In this document: positions 26,301-35,270 of the stretch, piece after piece
Layout: each line of letters begins with the position of its first letter
Numbering within the stretch: position 1 is the stretch's first letter
Source of the DNA: Clostridia bacterium
Lineage (GTDB): Bacteria; Bacillota; Clostridia; Christensenellales; Aristaeellaceae
NCBI GenBank assembly: GCA_900769075.1
Contig: CAAGFE010000111.1
Span: forward strand, 8,033 to 72,032
Reading direction: 5' to 3'
DNA length: 64,000 nucleotides
Translations under genes and position numbers: made by a program
Notes under the pieces: model-generated
Seen by the model: the letters and a program-made list of their open reading frames with translations, nothing else
The model's database searches: none
What the model was told of the DNA's origin: nothing

Positions 26301-26898
26301 GGATTTGTCCTCCTTTCACTTTGTCAGACGCGGAAAACGGCGGATTGTTCCCGGGTTGGGCCAGAAAAGCTGCGATTTTCTGCCGCGCCCGGTTGAGGCG
26401 GCTCTTGACCGTGCCGACGGAGGTTTTCATCACATCGGCAATTTCCTCGTATCCCAGGCCCTGCAGCGCGTACAGGATGATGACCGTGCGCATGTCGCCG
26501 GGCAGGGAATCAATGGCGGCGCGGATGTTTTCGGCGGATTCCGCCTTCAGGACGGCCTCGTCCGGGGTGGGGGCGGTGTCCACCGGCGCAAAACCGTCCT
26601 CCGCCAGCTCATCGGCGGATTCGGTGGGGGGCAGGCGCTTCTGTTTGCGCAGGAAATCCAGGCAGACCGTGGCGGCGATGCGGTACAGCCAGGAGGAAAA
26701 GGCGCATTCCCCCCGGTAGCTTCGGATGGCCCGCCAGGCCTTGAGCATGGTTTCCTGCAGGCAGTCCGCCGCGTCCTCCTGGTGGTGGGTATAGTGCCAG
26801 CACACGCGCCACAGCATCTGCTCATGGGGGGTGACAAGCCGCTCGAAGGCCTGCGCATCCCCCTTCTGCGCGCGCACCAGGGTCAAATCGGTGATCAT
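26293..26898 (-). CDS. ECF-type RNA polymerase sigma factor
   Basis: A 201-residue sigma-70 family protein. ATG at 26898 is preferred to the upstream in-frame ATG because GAGGGAAG precedes it and the protein then begins at region 2. Region 2 is clear (FERLVTPHEQMLWRVCWHYTHHQEDAADCLQETMLKAWRAI), and region 4 has a helix-turn-helix (LQGLGYEEIADVMKTSVGTVKSRLNRARQK). Regions 1 and 3 are absent, as in ECF factors. An ECF-like promoter lies about 80 bases upstream (26978-27003), which suggests autoregulation. First gene of a three-gene operon. Confidence 0.93.
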   Translation of the reverse strand: MITDLTLVRAQKGDAQAFERLVTPHEQMLWRVCWHYTHHQEDAADCLQETMLKAWRAIRSYRGECAFSSWLYRIAATVCLDFLRKQKRLPPTESADELAEDGFAPVDTAPTPDEAVLKAESAENIRAAIDSLPGDMRTVIILYALQGLGYEEIADVMKTSVGTVKSRLNRARQKIAAFLAQPGNNPPFSASDKVKGGQIHA

Positions 26899-26977
26899 GC
26901 TTCTTCCCTCGCTTTCGCATGGGGCGATTCTGCCAAGCATCCGCCGGAGGACACTGGCAGGGTGATTCTTCATATAG

Positions 26978-27003
26978 GACGGTTCATCGGATGATTTTGT
27001 TCC
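26978..27003 (-). promoter_or_regulatory. ECF-type promoter of the sigma factor operon
   Basis: On the minus strand GGAAC (27003-26999) and CGTC (26981-26978) are separated by 17 bases, the classic ECF arrangement. A second, sigma-A-like TATAAT lies further upstream on the same strand within the ATTATAGC segment near 27040. Confidence 0.6.
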
Positions 27004-27093
27004 CTCTGGCGGGAAATTTCTTCTTCCTCATTATAGCATAGCTCACGCCGAAAGAAAACCTGTATCCGGGACGAATAGGAAAACGAAATTTTG

Positions 27094-27120
27094 TTAGCAC
27101 TCTCGGTCGATGAGTGCTAA
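27094..27120. promoter_or_regulatory. CIRCE operator (HrcA binding site)
   Basis: TTAGCACTC, nine bases, then GAGTGCTAA: an exact match to the CIRCE consensus. It lies immediately upstream of the -35 element for htpG (27128-27156). HrcA repression of htpG is therefore likely; the placement upstream of the -35 is unusual. Confidence 0.95.
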
Positions 27121-27127
27121 TTTTCTC

Positions 27128-27156
27128 TTGCATTTCGGGAAAACTGGTGGTACAAT
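27128..27156 (+). promoter_or_regulatory. htpG promoter
   Basis: TTGCAT at 27128-27133 and TACAAT at 27151-27156, spaced by 17 bases. Transcription would start near 27163, giving a leader of about 58 bases. Confidence 0.75.
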
Positions 27157-27220
27157 ATCCCCTGTGATCAGCGAATCACAGAAAAATCATCTGCAATCTG
27201 TTACCAGGAGGTACTTATTG

Positions 27221-29107
27221 ATGGCTATCAACATGGAAAAGGGTTCCGTATCCATCGACGCGCAGAATATTATGCCCGTCATCAAGCGCTGGCTGTATTC
27301 CGACCAGGACATCTTCCTGCGGGAGGTGGTGTCCAACGCCTGCGACGCGATCACCAAGTTCCGCATGAAGTACGGCACGGAGGAGGAGATGCAGGTTCTC
27401 GTCACCGTGGACAAGGAGAACAAGACCATCACCATCTCCGATACCGGCATCGGCATGACCGCCGACGAGGTGCGCCGCTATATCAACCAGGTGGCGTTCT
27501 CCGGCGCGAGCGAGTTCATGAAGAACTTTGAGGGCGATGAGAAGAAGGGCGACATCATCGGTCACTTCGGCCTGGGCTTCTACAGCGTGTTCATGGTGAG
27601 CGACAAGGTCGAGATCGTCACCCTGTCCGCCGAGGAGGGCGCGGAAGCGGTGCATTGGGTCTCCGAGGACGGCATGTCCTTTGAAATGGAGGCGGGTGAA
27701 CGTGCTTCCCACGGCACCGACATCATCCTGCACATCAGCGAGGACGCGAAGGAATTCCTCGAAATGTACCGCGTGCGCGAGGTATTGACCCGCTACTGCG
27801 GCTACATGGCCTACCCCGTGAACCTCTTTGACGCCAACGCCAAGCCCTTCGAGCGCGAGGAGGAGGTGGAGGGCGAGACCGACGCGGACGGCAAGCCCCT
27901 CAAGCGCAAGGTCATGGTGGATCCCAAGCCCAGCCGCATCAACGAAACCGCGCCCCTGTGGCTGAAGAAGCCCTCCGAGTGCGAGGAGCAGGAGTACATC
28001 GACTTCTACCACAAGATGTTCGGCTACGAGGATCCGCTGTTCTGGGTGCACCTGAACGTGGACTACCCCTTCAACCTCAAGGGCATCCTCTACTTCCCCA
28101 AGCTCAAGAACGAGTTCGGCGCCAACGAGGGCCAGGTGAAGCTGTTCTCCGGTCAGGTATTCGTGGCGGACAATGTCAAGGAGGTCATCCCCGAGTTCCT
28201 GATGCTGCTCAAGGGCGTGATCGACTGCCCCGATCTGCCGCTGAACGTCAGCCGTTCCTTCCTGCAGAACGACGGCACGGTCAAGAAGCTTTCCGCCCAC
28301 ATCACCAAGAAGGTGGCGGATCGCCTGGTCGGCCTGTTCAACACCGAGCGCGAGAGCTACGAGAAGTACTGGGATGACATCAACCCCTTCGTCAAGTTCG
28401 GCTGCATGAAGGACAGCAAGTTCTACGAGGCGGTCAAGAAGGCGCTGCTGCTCAAGCTGACCGATGACCGCTATGTCACCTTCACCGAATACCGGGACGC
28501 CAACGGCGAAAAGGCCGACAAGAAGATCTTCTACACCAACGATCCCAAGCGCCAGGCCGCCAGCGTCGCCATGTACACCAGCCGCGGCATTGACGTGGCG
28601 GTGATGGATCACATCATCGACGCCAACTTCCAGTCCTTCATGGAGTATTCCGGCGGGGACGACGCGGTGACCTTTGCCCGGGTGGACGCGGATGTGTCCG
28701 GCCTGACGGAGGAGTCCGACGAGGGCGCAAGCCTGGATCAGGCCAAGCTGGCGGAGATGTTCCGCAAGGCCCTGGGCCAGGAGGAGCTGCCCGTGGAGCT
28801 GTCCGCCCTGGCGGATGCCGAGCTGCCCGCCATCGTCACCGAGGATGAGCAGATGCGCCGCATGAAGGATATGTACCGCATGTATGGGCAGAATTTCATG
28901 ATGCCCGACCGGTACACCCTGGTGCTGAACCGCCGCAACGCCACCGTCCAGGCCCTGGCGGAGCGCGACCCGGAGGACGAAACGACGGCGATGCTCTGCC
29001 AGCAGCTCTACGACCTGGCCCGGATGTCCGCCAAGCCCCTGGAGGCGGAGGAAATCACCGAGTTCCTCAAGCGCAGCCAGAAGCTGGTCGCCATGGCCGT
29101 CAAATAA
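27221..29107 (+). CDS. htpG: Chaperone protein HtpG (Hsp90 family)
   Basis: A 628-residue ATP-dependent chaperone that remodels client proteins in the cytosol. ATG at 27221 follows CAGGAGG; longer readings of the frame run into the promoter and CIRCE. The N-terminal GHKL ATPase motifs are intact (FLREVVSNACDA, DTGIGMTADE, GHFGLGFYSVFMVSD). The middle domain carries the conserved NVSRSFLQND segment, and the C-terminal dimerisation region is complete. Length matches bacterial HtpG. A CIRCE element in front implies control by HrcA with the GroE/DnaK regulon. A terminator follows at 29121-29154. Confidence 0.97.
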   Translation: MAINMEKGSVSIDAQNIMPVIKRWLYSDQDIFLREVVSNACDAITKFRMKYGTEEEMQVLVTVDKENKTITISDTGIGMTADEVRRYINQVAFSGASEFMKNFEGDEKKGDIIGHFGLGFYSVFMVSDKVEIVTLSAEEGAEAVHWVSEDGMSFEMEAGERASHGTDIILHISEDAKEFLEMYRVREVLTRYCGYMAYPVNLFDANAKPFEREEEVEGETDADGKPLKRKVMVDPKPSRINETAPLWLKKPSECEEQEYIDFYHKMFGYEDPLFWVHLNVDYPFNLKGILYFPKLKNEFGANEGQVKLFSGQVFVADNVKEVIPEFLMLLKGVIDCPDLPLNVSRSFLQNDGTVKKLSAHITKKVADRLVGLFNTERESYEKYWDDINPFVKFGCMKDSKFYEAVKKALLLKLTDDRYVTFTEYRDANGEKADKKIFYTNDPKRQAASVAMYTSRGIDVAVMDHIIDANFQSFMEYSGGDDAVTFARVDADVSGLTEESDEGASLDQAKLAEMFRKALGQEELPVELSALADAELPAIVTEDEQMRRMKDMYRMYGQNFMMPDRYTLVLNRRNATVQALAERDPEDETTAMLCQQLYDLARMSAKPLEAEEITEFLKRSQKLVAMAVK

Positions 29108-29120
29108 TCCATTGAAATTA

Positions 29121-29154
29121 GGACGCTGTTCCCTCTCCGGAGCAGCGTCCTTTT
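29121..29154. terminator. Intrinsic terminator between htpG and the convergent gene
   Basis: GGACGCTG at 29121-29128 pairs with CAGCGTCC at 29143-29150, followed by TTTT. It sits between htpG and the minus-strand Cys-rich gene. Confidence 0.8.
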
Positions 29155-29160
29155 CTGCGT

Positions 29161-29355
29161 CTATTCAAACAGCGTGCAGCCCATCTCGCGGAACTCTGCG
29201 GCCTTCTGCCTGAGTACCTCCACCGTCACGGCGAAATGCGCCGCCATGCAGCCGTAGCACAGGAATTCCGCCGCGCCCCGGTTGATGAGCTTCTTCGTCA
29301 GACCGACCTCGTCCCGGGTGAGGTCAGCCCCGCATTGACGGCAATGCTCAGGCAT
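29161..29355 (-). CDS. Small zinc-ribbon-like protein
   Basis: A 64-residue protein with four cysteines in two CxxC pairs (HCRQCG at 5-8 and LCYGCM near 33-36), a layout that suits a small zinc ribbon. The C-terminal half is helical (FAVTVEVLRQKAAEFREMG). It overlaps the end of the GH27 gene by 8 bases, so it is translated from the same message. I do not recognise a named family or function; regulatory or RNA-binding roles are possible but not shown. Confidence 0.7.
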   Translation of the reverse strand: MPEHCRQCGADLTRDEVGLTKKLINRGAAEFLCYGCMAAHFAVTVEVLRQKAAEFREMGCTLFE

Positions 29356-30520
29356 TTGTCTTCACCAGCCTGCACAGGTACAGCTTGCAGTCGTGCCCCT
29401 CGATGTGGGGATTGAAAAAATCGGAAACCGGGCCGAGATGTTCGCCGGTGAACACGTCGGTCATGTCCAGGGCAACGCCGCCGGTGACGGGCAGCCCCAT
29501 GTCCACAAATTCACCGTGCACCTCCGCGCCCTCATCCGCCAGGTTGGCGTAGAAAAGCGCAAACTCGTTGTCCGTCAGGTGGCGCAGGAGGATGAACGCC
29601 GAATCCGGCACAGGGCGCCACTGACCATTCGCTGTGATGATCACGCTGTCCCGGCGGACAAGGTAGGGCGCGCGGCATTCCTCATCCTGATTGATCCGCA
29701 GCAGCGTCCTGTTCTGCATCAGCTCCCTGTAAACGGGCGCCAGATTGCGCAGATCGGCGCCCATCATCAGCGGCACGCCGCACAGGCACCACAGGGTGAA
29801 CTGGAGCCGGTATTCCTCGTAGGTGCAGACCTTGCCCAGCCCCACGTTGCCCTTGCCGCACATGCCGACGGTCAGCATGTCCATATCGTTGAAGCAGCAG
29901 CTGCCGGACATGCACAGCTTGTCCAGCTGGGACTTGACAATGTCAGTGAAGGACTGGAAATTGTCGAAGATATCGCCCGTGGAGCGGTACATGTGCGCGC
30001 CGATCTGGCGCATCCACTGGCCGGGCTCCTGCTGGCCCCAGTTGCAGGCGGAGAAAAGGATCTCCCGGCCCGTGGCCTTCAGCGCCATGGACATGGTCAG
30101 ATACCGGGCCTTGCAGTTGCCGGAGGACGGGAAGTTGCAGAAGTCGTACTTGAGGAAGTCCACGCCCCAGTCCGCGAAGGTTTGGGCGTCGACAAATTCG
30201 TGGTCGTAGCTGGCCGGATACCCTGCGCAGGTGCGCGCCCCGGCACAGGAGTACATGCCGAATTTCAGGCCCTTGCTGTGCACATAATCCGCCACGGCCT
30301 TCATGCCATGGGGGAATTTCTGCGGGTCGGGCACGAGTCTTCCGTCCGCGCCGCGCTGGCGAAGGCTCCAGCAATCGTCAATGACCAGGTATTCATAGCC
30401 TGCATCCCTGTAGCCCTCGCTGACCATGTGATCCGCGATTTCCCGGATGAGGGCCTCGCTGATGTTCGAGCCGAAGGTGTTCCAGGAATTCCAGCCCATC
30501 GGGGGCGTGCGTGCAATCAT
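29348..30520 (-). CDS. Glycoside hydrolase family 27 (alpha-galactosidase or beta-L-arabinopyranosidase)
   Basis: A 390-residue cytosolic enzyme; the ATG follows AAAGGAGG. GH27 features are plain: TPPMGWNSWNTFGSNI at the N-terminus, LVIDDCW, the nucleophile D126 in FLKYDFC, and the acid/base segment FNDMDMLTVG (D212/D214). The family form is usually WNDPDML, so Phe and Met here are small variations. A C-terminal beta-sandwich (about 300-390) completes the usual length. It removes terminal alpha-galactose or beta-arabinopyranose from imported oligosaccharides. The neighbouring arabinan genes make arabinopyranosidase a fair alternative. Confidence 0.92.
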   Translation of the reverse strand: MIARTPPMGWNSWNTFGSNISEALIREIADHMVSEGYRDAGYEYLVIDDCWSLRQRGADGRLVPDPQKFPHGMKAVADYVHSKGLKFGMYSCAGARTCAGYPASYDHEFVDAQTFADWGVDFLKYDFCNFPSSGNCKARYLTMSMALKATGREILFSACNWGQQEPGQWMRQIGAHMYRSTGDIFDNFQSFTDIVKSQLDKLCMSGSCCFNDMDMLTVGMCGKGNVGLGKVCTYEEYRLQFTLWCLCGVPLMMGADLRNLAPVYRELMQNRTLLRINQDEECRAPYLVRRDSVIITANGQWRPVPDSAFILLRHLTDNEFALFYANLADEGAEVHGEFVDMGLPVTGGVALDMTDVFTGEHLGPVSDFFNPHIEGHDCKLYLCRLVKTNA

Positions 30521-30779
30521 GTTGATTTTCCTCCTTTATCCTTCCCTGCGGGAAGCCGCGATCTATGGGATAGCAATTCGCGCTGAAACGGGAGAATCCT
30601 GCCGCGCCCCGCATTTCTTTGAAACCCCGGCGCGGAGAGGCCCCGCTTGTACAGGTTGCACAAAACCGTTTTTGCTGCGCATGAGGAGAAGGAGCGTCCG
30701 AAAGAAGCAAAAAATGAGCATAAATCGGAGGGAAATCAGAAAAAACCGTCACAAAATTTGCTGATTTGGCAAAATTTCC

Positions 30780-30809
30780 TTGACAAATATGATATGATAC
30801 ATGTAAAAT
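30780..30809 (+). promoter_or_regulatory. Promoter of operon B
   Basis: TTGACA at 30780-30785 and TAAAAT at 30804-30809, spaced by 18 bases, in an AT-rich stretch. The rest of the gap between the GH27 start and this promoter (30521-30779) holds only a short hairpin (CTTCCC/GGGAAG near 30541) and nothing else recognised. Confidence 0.7.
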
Positions 30810-30810
30810 A

Positions 30811-30844
30811 GATTCGGTTACAAATTGTTCAAAATCACCGAATC
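30811..30844. promoter_or_regulatory. Inverted repeat just downstream of the operon B promoter
   Basis: GATTCGGT at 30811-30818 and ACCGAATC at 30837-30844 form perfect 8-base arms around an AT-rich 18-base centre. The position over the expected start of transcription suits a repressor operator or a leader hairpin. Confidence 0.5.
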
Positions 30845-30894
30845 CGAGGAATGATACACTCGGAGCTTTTTCGGTGCGTTGGAGGAGTGATGCT

Positions 30895-32349
30895 ATGCGG
30901 ATACGCAAAATCGCAGCGATCCTTCTGGCCGCCCTGCTGGGCATGAGTCCCCTCGCCGCCGCAGCGGAGGACGCCATCCCCAACCGCAGCCTGCCCATGC
31001 CCAAGTTCATGAAGAACGTGGCAGTCCATGATCCGTCGATCATCAAGGCAGACGACGGATACTATTACATTTACGGCTCCCACATGGCAGCGGCCCGAAG
31101 CAGCGACCTGATCGACTGGCAGATGATCTCCGCCGGGCCCTCCAATGCCGCCTGCACGCTGGTGGACAACGTGCAGACCCAGATGCAGGAAGCGCTCTCC
31201 TACGCCAGGACGACCACCTTCTGGGCGCCGGACGTGGTGCGGCTGGCCAACGGCACCTATGTGATGTACTACTGCACCTGCGAGGGCTCCAGCCCGCTGT
31301 CCGCCCTGGGCATCGCCTATGCGGACAAGCCGGAAGGCCCCTTTGTCAACCAGGGCATCATCCTCAAATCCGGATACAGCGGGTATAACGCCACGGTCTA
31401 CCCCAACGCGGTGGATCCCTGCACCTTCTTTGACAAAGAGGGCAGGCTGTGGATGGTCTACGGCTCCTACTCCGGCGGCATCTACATCCTGGAGATGGAC
31501 CCCGAAACCGGCTTCCCGCTGACCGGGCAGCCCACCTACGGCAAACGGCTGCTGGGCGGCAATCACGCCCGCATCGAGGCGCCCTACATCCTGTACAGCC
31601 CGGATACGGACTACTACTACCTGTTCCTGTCCTTCGGCGGGCTGGGCGCGGCGGACGGATACAACATCCGCGTCTGCCGGTCGAAGAACCCCGACGGCCC
31701 CTATGAGGACGCCCTGGGGCAGGACATGATCAAGTGCATGGGTCGCCCCGGCACCTTCTTCAACGACCCGGATTACGAGCCCTATGGCGTGAAGCTCCTG
31801 GGCGGCTACGAATTCCTCGCGGCCGAGGGCGACAGGAACCGCATCACCGTCGCCTACCGCAGCCCCGGTCACAACAGCGCCTATTATGATGAAGAAACCG
31901 GGCGGTACTTCCTCGTGTTCCATACCCGCTTCGCCAACAGCGGCGAGTCCTTCCAGGTGCGCGTCCATCAGATGTACATGAACGCCGAGGGCTGGCCGGT
32001 GGTGTCCCCGCTGCGCTACGCGGGCGAGAAGCCGGAAACGGTGGATGCGTCCCTGCAAACGGGTGCGTACAAGGTGCTGCTGCACGAGCGGGACATCAAC
32101 AAGGCGGAGCATGAGAGCCAGGTGATGACGCTGAACGCGGACGGAACCGTCACCGGCGATCACACCGGCACCTGGGCCTGCGAGGACGGCGTGAACGTCC
32201 AATTGACCCTGGACGGTCTCGCCTACACCGGCGTGATGCATACCGCCCTGGATGCTTCCCAGCGAACCTGGGTCACCTGTATTTCCGCACTGGATGAAAA
32301 CGGCGCTGCGCTCTGGGCCACCCGGGCGTACAGCAACGATCAAGAATGA
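30895..32349 (+). CDS. Secreted GH43 arabinan endo-1,5-alpha-L-arabinosidase
   Basis: A 484-residue protein. ATG at 30895 is chosen over one at 30874 because TTGGAGGAG lies just before it and the signal peptide (1-25, AAAA before ED) then starts properly. The GH43 propeller (about 40-400) has base D46 (VHDPSI), modulator D174 (NAVDPCTFFD) and acid E228 (RIEAPYI), typical of endo-arabinanases. The C-terminal 85 residues are a lipocalin-like GH43_C2 domain (VMTLNADGTVTGDHTGTW). It heads operon B, so arabinan degradation and the transport module are co-expressed. Overlaps the next gene by 4 bases. Confidence 0.9.
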   Translation: MRIRKIAAILLAALLGMSPLAAAAEDAIPNRSLPMPKFMKNVAVHDPSIIKADDGYYYIYGSHMAAARSSDLIDWQMISAGPSNAACTLVDNVQTQMQEALSYARTTTFWAPDVVRLANGTYVMYYCTCEGSSPLSALGIAYADKPEGPFVNQGIILKSGYSGYNATVYPNAVDPCTFFDKEGRLWMVYGSYSGGIYILEMDPETGFPLTGQPTYGKRLLGGNHARIEAPYILYSPDTDYYYLFLSFGGLGAADGYNIRVCRSKNPDGPYEDALGQDMIKCMGRPGTFFNDPDYEPYGVKLLGGYEFLAAEGDRNRITVAYRSPGHNSAYYDEETGRYFLVFHTRFANSGESFQVRVHQMYMNAEGWPVVSPLRYAGEKPETVDASLQTGAYKVLLHERDINKAEHESQVMTLNADGTVTGDHTGTWACEDGVNVQLTLDGLAYTGVMHTALDASQRTWVTCISALDENGAALWATRAYSNDQE

Positions 32350-35270
32350 ATGGGGTGAATCGCTTGCGCACAAGGATGCTTGTACTGGTCATGGCATTGT
32401 GCTGCCTGTTCTCCTTCGCCCTGGCGGAGGACGCCATGACAACGCAGACCGTGGAAACGCTCTATACCGCGCTTTCCAGGGGTTACACGCTGCCCGTCTA
32501 CGCGGGAGAGGATGTGAGGGCGGAAACCGCCCTGTCCCTGCCGCTGAACGCGACGGGAGAGGTGACGGTGACCGCGCCGGAGGACGCCCAGTATGAAATC
32601 TGGCTGTCCTACGTCAACACCACCACCTCGACCCTGCCCACGGAAATGACCGTGACCATCGACGGAAAGGTGCTCTGCGCGGAAATGCAGCGCGTGAAGT
32701 TCAATTCCATCTGGGTGGATGACGGCGTTTTCCCCACGGATCGCTACGGCAACGAGATCGCCACCACGCCCTATCCGGCGGAGGGCACCCTGGACGCCGG
32801 CATCTGCGATTCCACCTTCCGCACCGCCGAGCCCATGCTCTTCGAGCTGACGGCCGGTGAGCACACCCTCCGCTTCTCCGTGCAGGACGGCGGCATGGAG
32901 GTTTCCGCCGTGACGCTGAAGGCGCCCGTCCAGGTGCCCGAAAAGCAGAGCGGCGATGCCAAGGGTGACAAGCTCATTGTCATCGAGGCGGAACAGATTG
33001 CGGCCCGCAACGAGTCCGCCATCCGCGGCGCGGGCGAGTTCAACGCCCGGCTGTCCCCCTACGACAACAACTACCGCAGGGTGAACTTCCTCGACGGCGC
33101 GTCCTTCGATGAGGCGGGCGATATGGTCACCTGGCGCTTCACCGTGGAGGAAAGCGGCTGGTATTACCTGGGCGCTTACTACCGCCAGTCCGCCCGCGCG
33201 GATTTCCCCACCTATGTGGACATCTACGTGGACGGCGCGATCCCCCATCAGGGCGCCCAGCGGGTCGCCTTTGACTACACCACCTCCTTCAAAACCATGC
33301 AGGCCAAGGCCGGGGACGAACCGCTGACGCTCTACCTGGAAAAGGGCGAGCACACCCTGTCCTTCTGCATCAATGCCGCCCACCTGACCCCTGTGTACGA
33401 GACCATCGACGTGCTGCTGGACGAGATCAACGTCCTGTCCAACGACGTCAAGTCCCTCATGGGCGGCGCCACGGCGGATGCCTACCGCACCTACAACATG
33501 CTCAAGAATTTCCCCGACCTGGTGGAACGCCTCAATGGCTGGGCCGACCAGTGCGAGGAATGCGTGGCGTACACCAGGCAGTTCTCCTCCAAGCAGTCCG
33601 GCGCAGCGTTCTCCTCCATGACCCTGAGCGCGGATCAGCTCCGCCGCCTGGCCGAGGAGCCGGAGAACCTGCCCCGCCGCATGTCCGAGTTCTCCACCGG
33701 CTCCAACTCCGCTGCCCGCATGCTCGCCCTGCAGCTGACCGACATGGCTGTCAACGACCTGTCCATTGACCAGATTTACCTCTACCAGGCGGACGCCAAG
33801 CTGCCCGCCAAGGTCAACTGGCTCCAGAACATGTGGGCGGGCGTGGAGCGCTTCTTCACCTCCTTCACCAAGAAGGACTACACCGCAGGCGCCGCCAAGG
33901 AGACGACCTGGGTGGACAAGAACGGCAAGGAACAGCCGGTTATCCAGGTGTGGATGGGCCGCAGCCGCCAGTATGTGGAAACGCTGCAGAACATGATCGA
34001 CACCCAGTTCACGCCCGAAACCGGCATCAAGGTCAACCTGTCCCTGATGCCCGACGCGAACAAGCTGGTGCTGGCCAATGCCGCCGGGACCGCGCCGGAC
34101 GTGGTGCTGTCGCTGCAGTACGTCGTGCCCTCCTACCTGAACATCCGCGGCGCGCTTTACGATCTGACAAAGTTCGAGGACTTCGGGGAGGTCGCCCAGC
34201 GCTTCTCCAGCGGCCTGTTCATCCCCTACACCCTGAAGGACGGCATCTACGCCATGCCCGAAACGGTCAACTTCTGGGTGATGTTCTACCGCAAGGACAT
34301 CCTGGAATCCCTCCAGATTGAGGTGCCGGACTCCATGGACGAGGTCAAGCTCATCCTGCCCGAGCTCCAGCGCCGCTCCATGAATTTCTACTTCCCCACC
34401 GCCGGCATGGTCGGCACCAAGGTGTTCCCGGGCACGCTGCCCCTGATCCTCCAGTCCGGCGGCTCCATCTATGACACCACCATCGGCGATACCACCCTGG
34501 ACAGCGAGATCTCCCTCAAGGGCTTCCGCGAGATGACCGAGCTGTTCACCGTGTACAACATGCCCACGGACGTGCCCTCCCCCGGCTTCTACCAGCAGTT
34601 CCGCGACGGCACGCTGCCCATCGGCATTGCTGATCTGTCCACCTACAACCTGCTGCTCAACGCCGCGCCCGAGCTGGACGGATTGTGGGACATCGCCCTG
34701 TTCCCCGGCCTGACCAACGACAGCGGCGAGGTGGAACGCTGGACCACCGGCGGCGCGGAAACCATGGCGATCATGTCCGCCGCCGAGGACCACGACCGCC
34801 TGGACGAAAGCTGGACCTTCCTGAAGTGGTGGTCCTCCGCGGAAGTCCAGAGCCAGTTCGGCAACCTGCTCCAGTCCACCTACGGCTCCGAGTACATCTG
34901 GCCCACCGCCAATACCCAGGCCTTCTCCGAGCTGCCGCTGCGCAGCGCCCACAAGAAGGTCATCATTGAGCAGATGGAGTGGATGACCGAAGCGCCCTGG
35001 GTGCTGGGCACCTATATGCTGGAGCGCGAGCTGTCCAACGCCTTCATCTCCGTGACGGCGGACGGCGTGGAGGCCCGCCGCGCGATGGATACCGCCGTGA
35101 AGCGCATCAACCGTGAAACCTACCGCAAGCTGGAAGAATTCGGCTATTACAAGGACGGGCAGATGCTCGAGGAATTCCCGACCCCCACGGCGGAGGTTGT
35201 GAAGAGAATCATCGAGGAATGGAACGCCGCCCATCCTACCCATGATGCAGAGGAGGGTACAGTGCAATGA
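32346..35270 (+). CDS. Giant extracellular solute-binding protein, operon B
   Basis: A 974-residue secreted protein, paralogous along its length to the one at 2385-5222. ATG 32346 overlaps the previous stop (ATGA); TTG at 32364 is an alternative with TGGGGTGA upstream. The signal peptide ends ALA before ED, with no lipobox. Two beta-sandwich modules (about 35-210 and 215-365) contain LTAGEHTLRF and LEKGEHTLSF. A helical part (365-530) precedes the binding-protein fold (about 532-930), which contains LMPDANKLVLANAAGTAPDVV. The stop overlaps the next permease by 4 bases. Ligand probably an arabinan-derived oligosaccharide, from its place after the arabinanase. Confidence 0.87.
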   Translation: MNGVNRLRTRMLVLVMALCCLFSFALAEDAMTTQTVETLYTALSRGYTLPVYAGEDVRAETALSLPLNATGEVTVTAPEDAQYEIWLSYVNTTTSTLPTEMTVTIDGKVLCAEMQRVKFNSIWVDDGVFPTDRYGNEIATTPYPAEGTLDAGICDSTFRTAEPMLFELTAGEHTLRFSVQDGGMEVSAVTLKAPVQVPEKQSGDAKGDKLIVIEAEQIAARNESAIRGAGEFNARLSPYDNNYRRVNFLDGASFDEAGDMVTWRFTVEESGWYYLGAYYRQSARADFPTYVDIYVDGAIPHQGAQRVAFDYTTSFKTMQAKAGDEPLTLYLEKGEHTLSFCINAAHLTPVYETIDVLLDEINVLSNDVKSLMGGATADAYRTYNMLKNFPDLVERLNGWADQCEECVAYTRQFSSKQSGAAFSSMTLSADQLRRLAEEPENLPRRMSEFSTGSNSAARMLALQLTDMAVNDLSIDQIYLYQADAKLPAKVNWLQNMWAGVERFFTSFTKKDYTAGAAKETTWVDKNGKEQPVIQVWMGRSRQYVETLQNMIDTQFTPETGIKVNLSLMPDANKLVLANAAGTAPDVVLSLQYVVPSYLNIRGALYDLTKFEDFGEVAQRFSSGLFIPYTLKDGIYAMPETVNFWVMFYRKDILESLQIEVPDSMDEVKLILPELQRRSMNFYFPTAGMVGTKVFPGTLPLILQSGGSIYDTTIGDTTLDSEISLKGFREMTELFTVYNMPTDVPSPGFYQQFRDGTLPIGIADLSTYNLLLNAAPELDGLWDIALFPGLTNDSGEVERWTTGGAETMAIMSAAEDHDRLDESWTFLKWWSSAEVQSQFGNLLQSTYGSEYIWPTANTQAFSELPLRSAHKKVIIEQMEWMTEAPWVLGTYMLERELSNAFISVTADGVEARRAMDTAVKRINRETYRKLEEFGYYKDGQMLEEFPTPTAEVVKRIIEEWNAAHPTHDAEEGTVQ

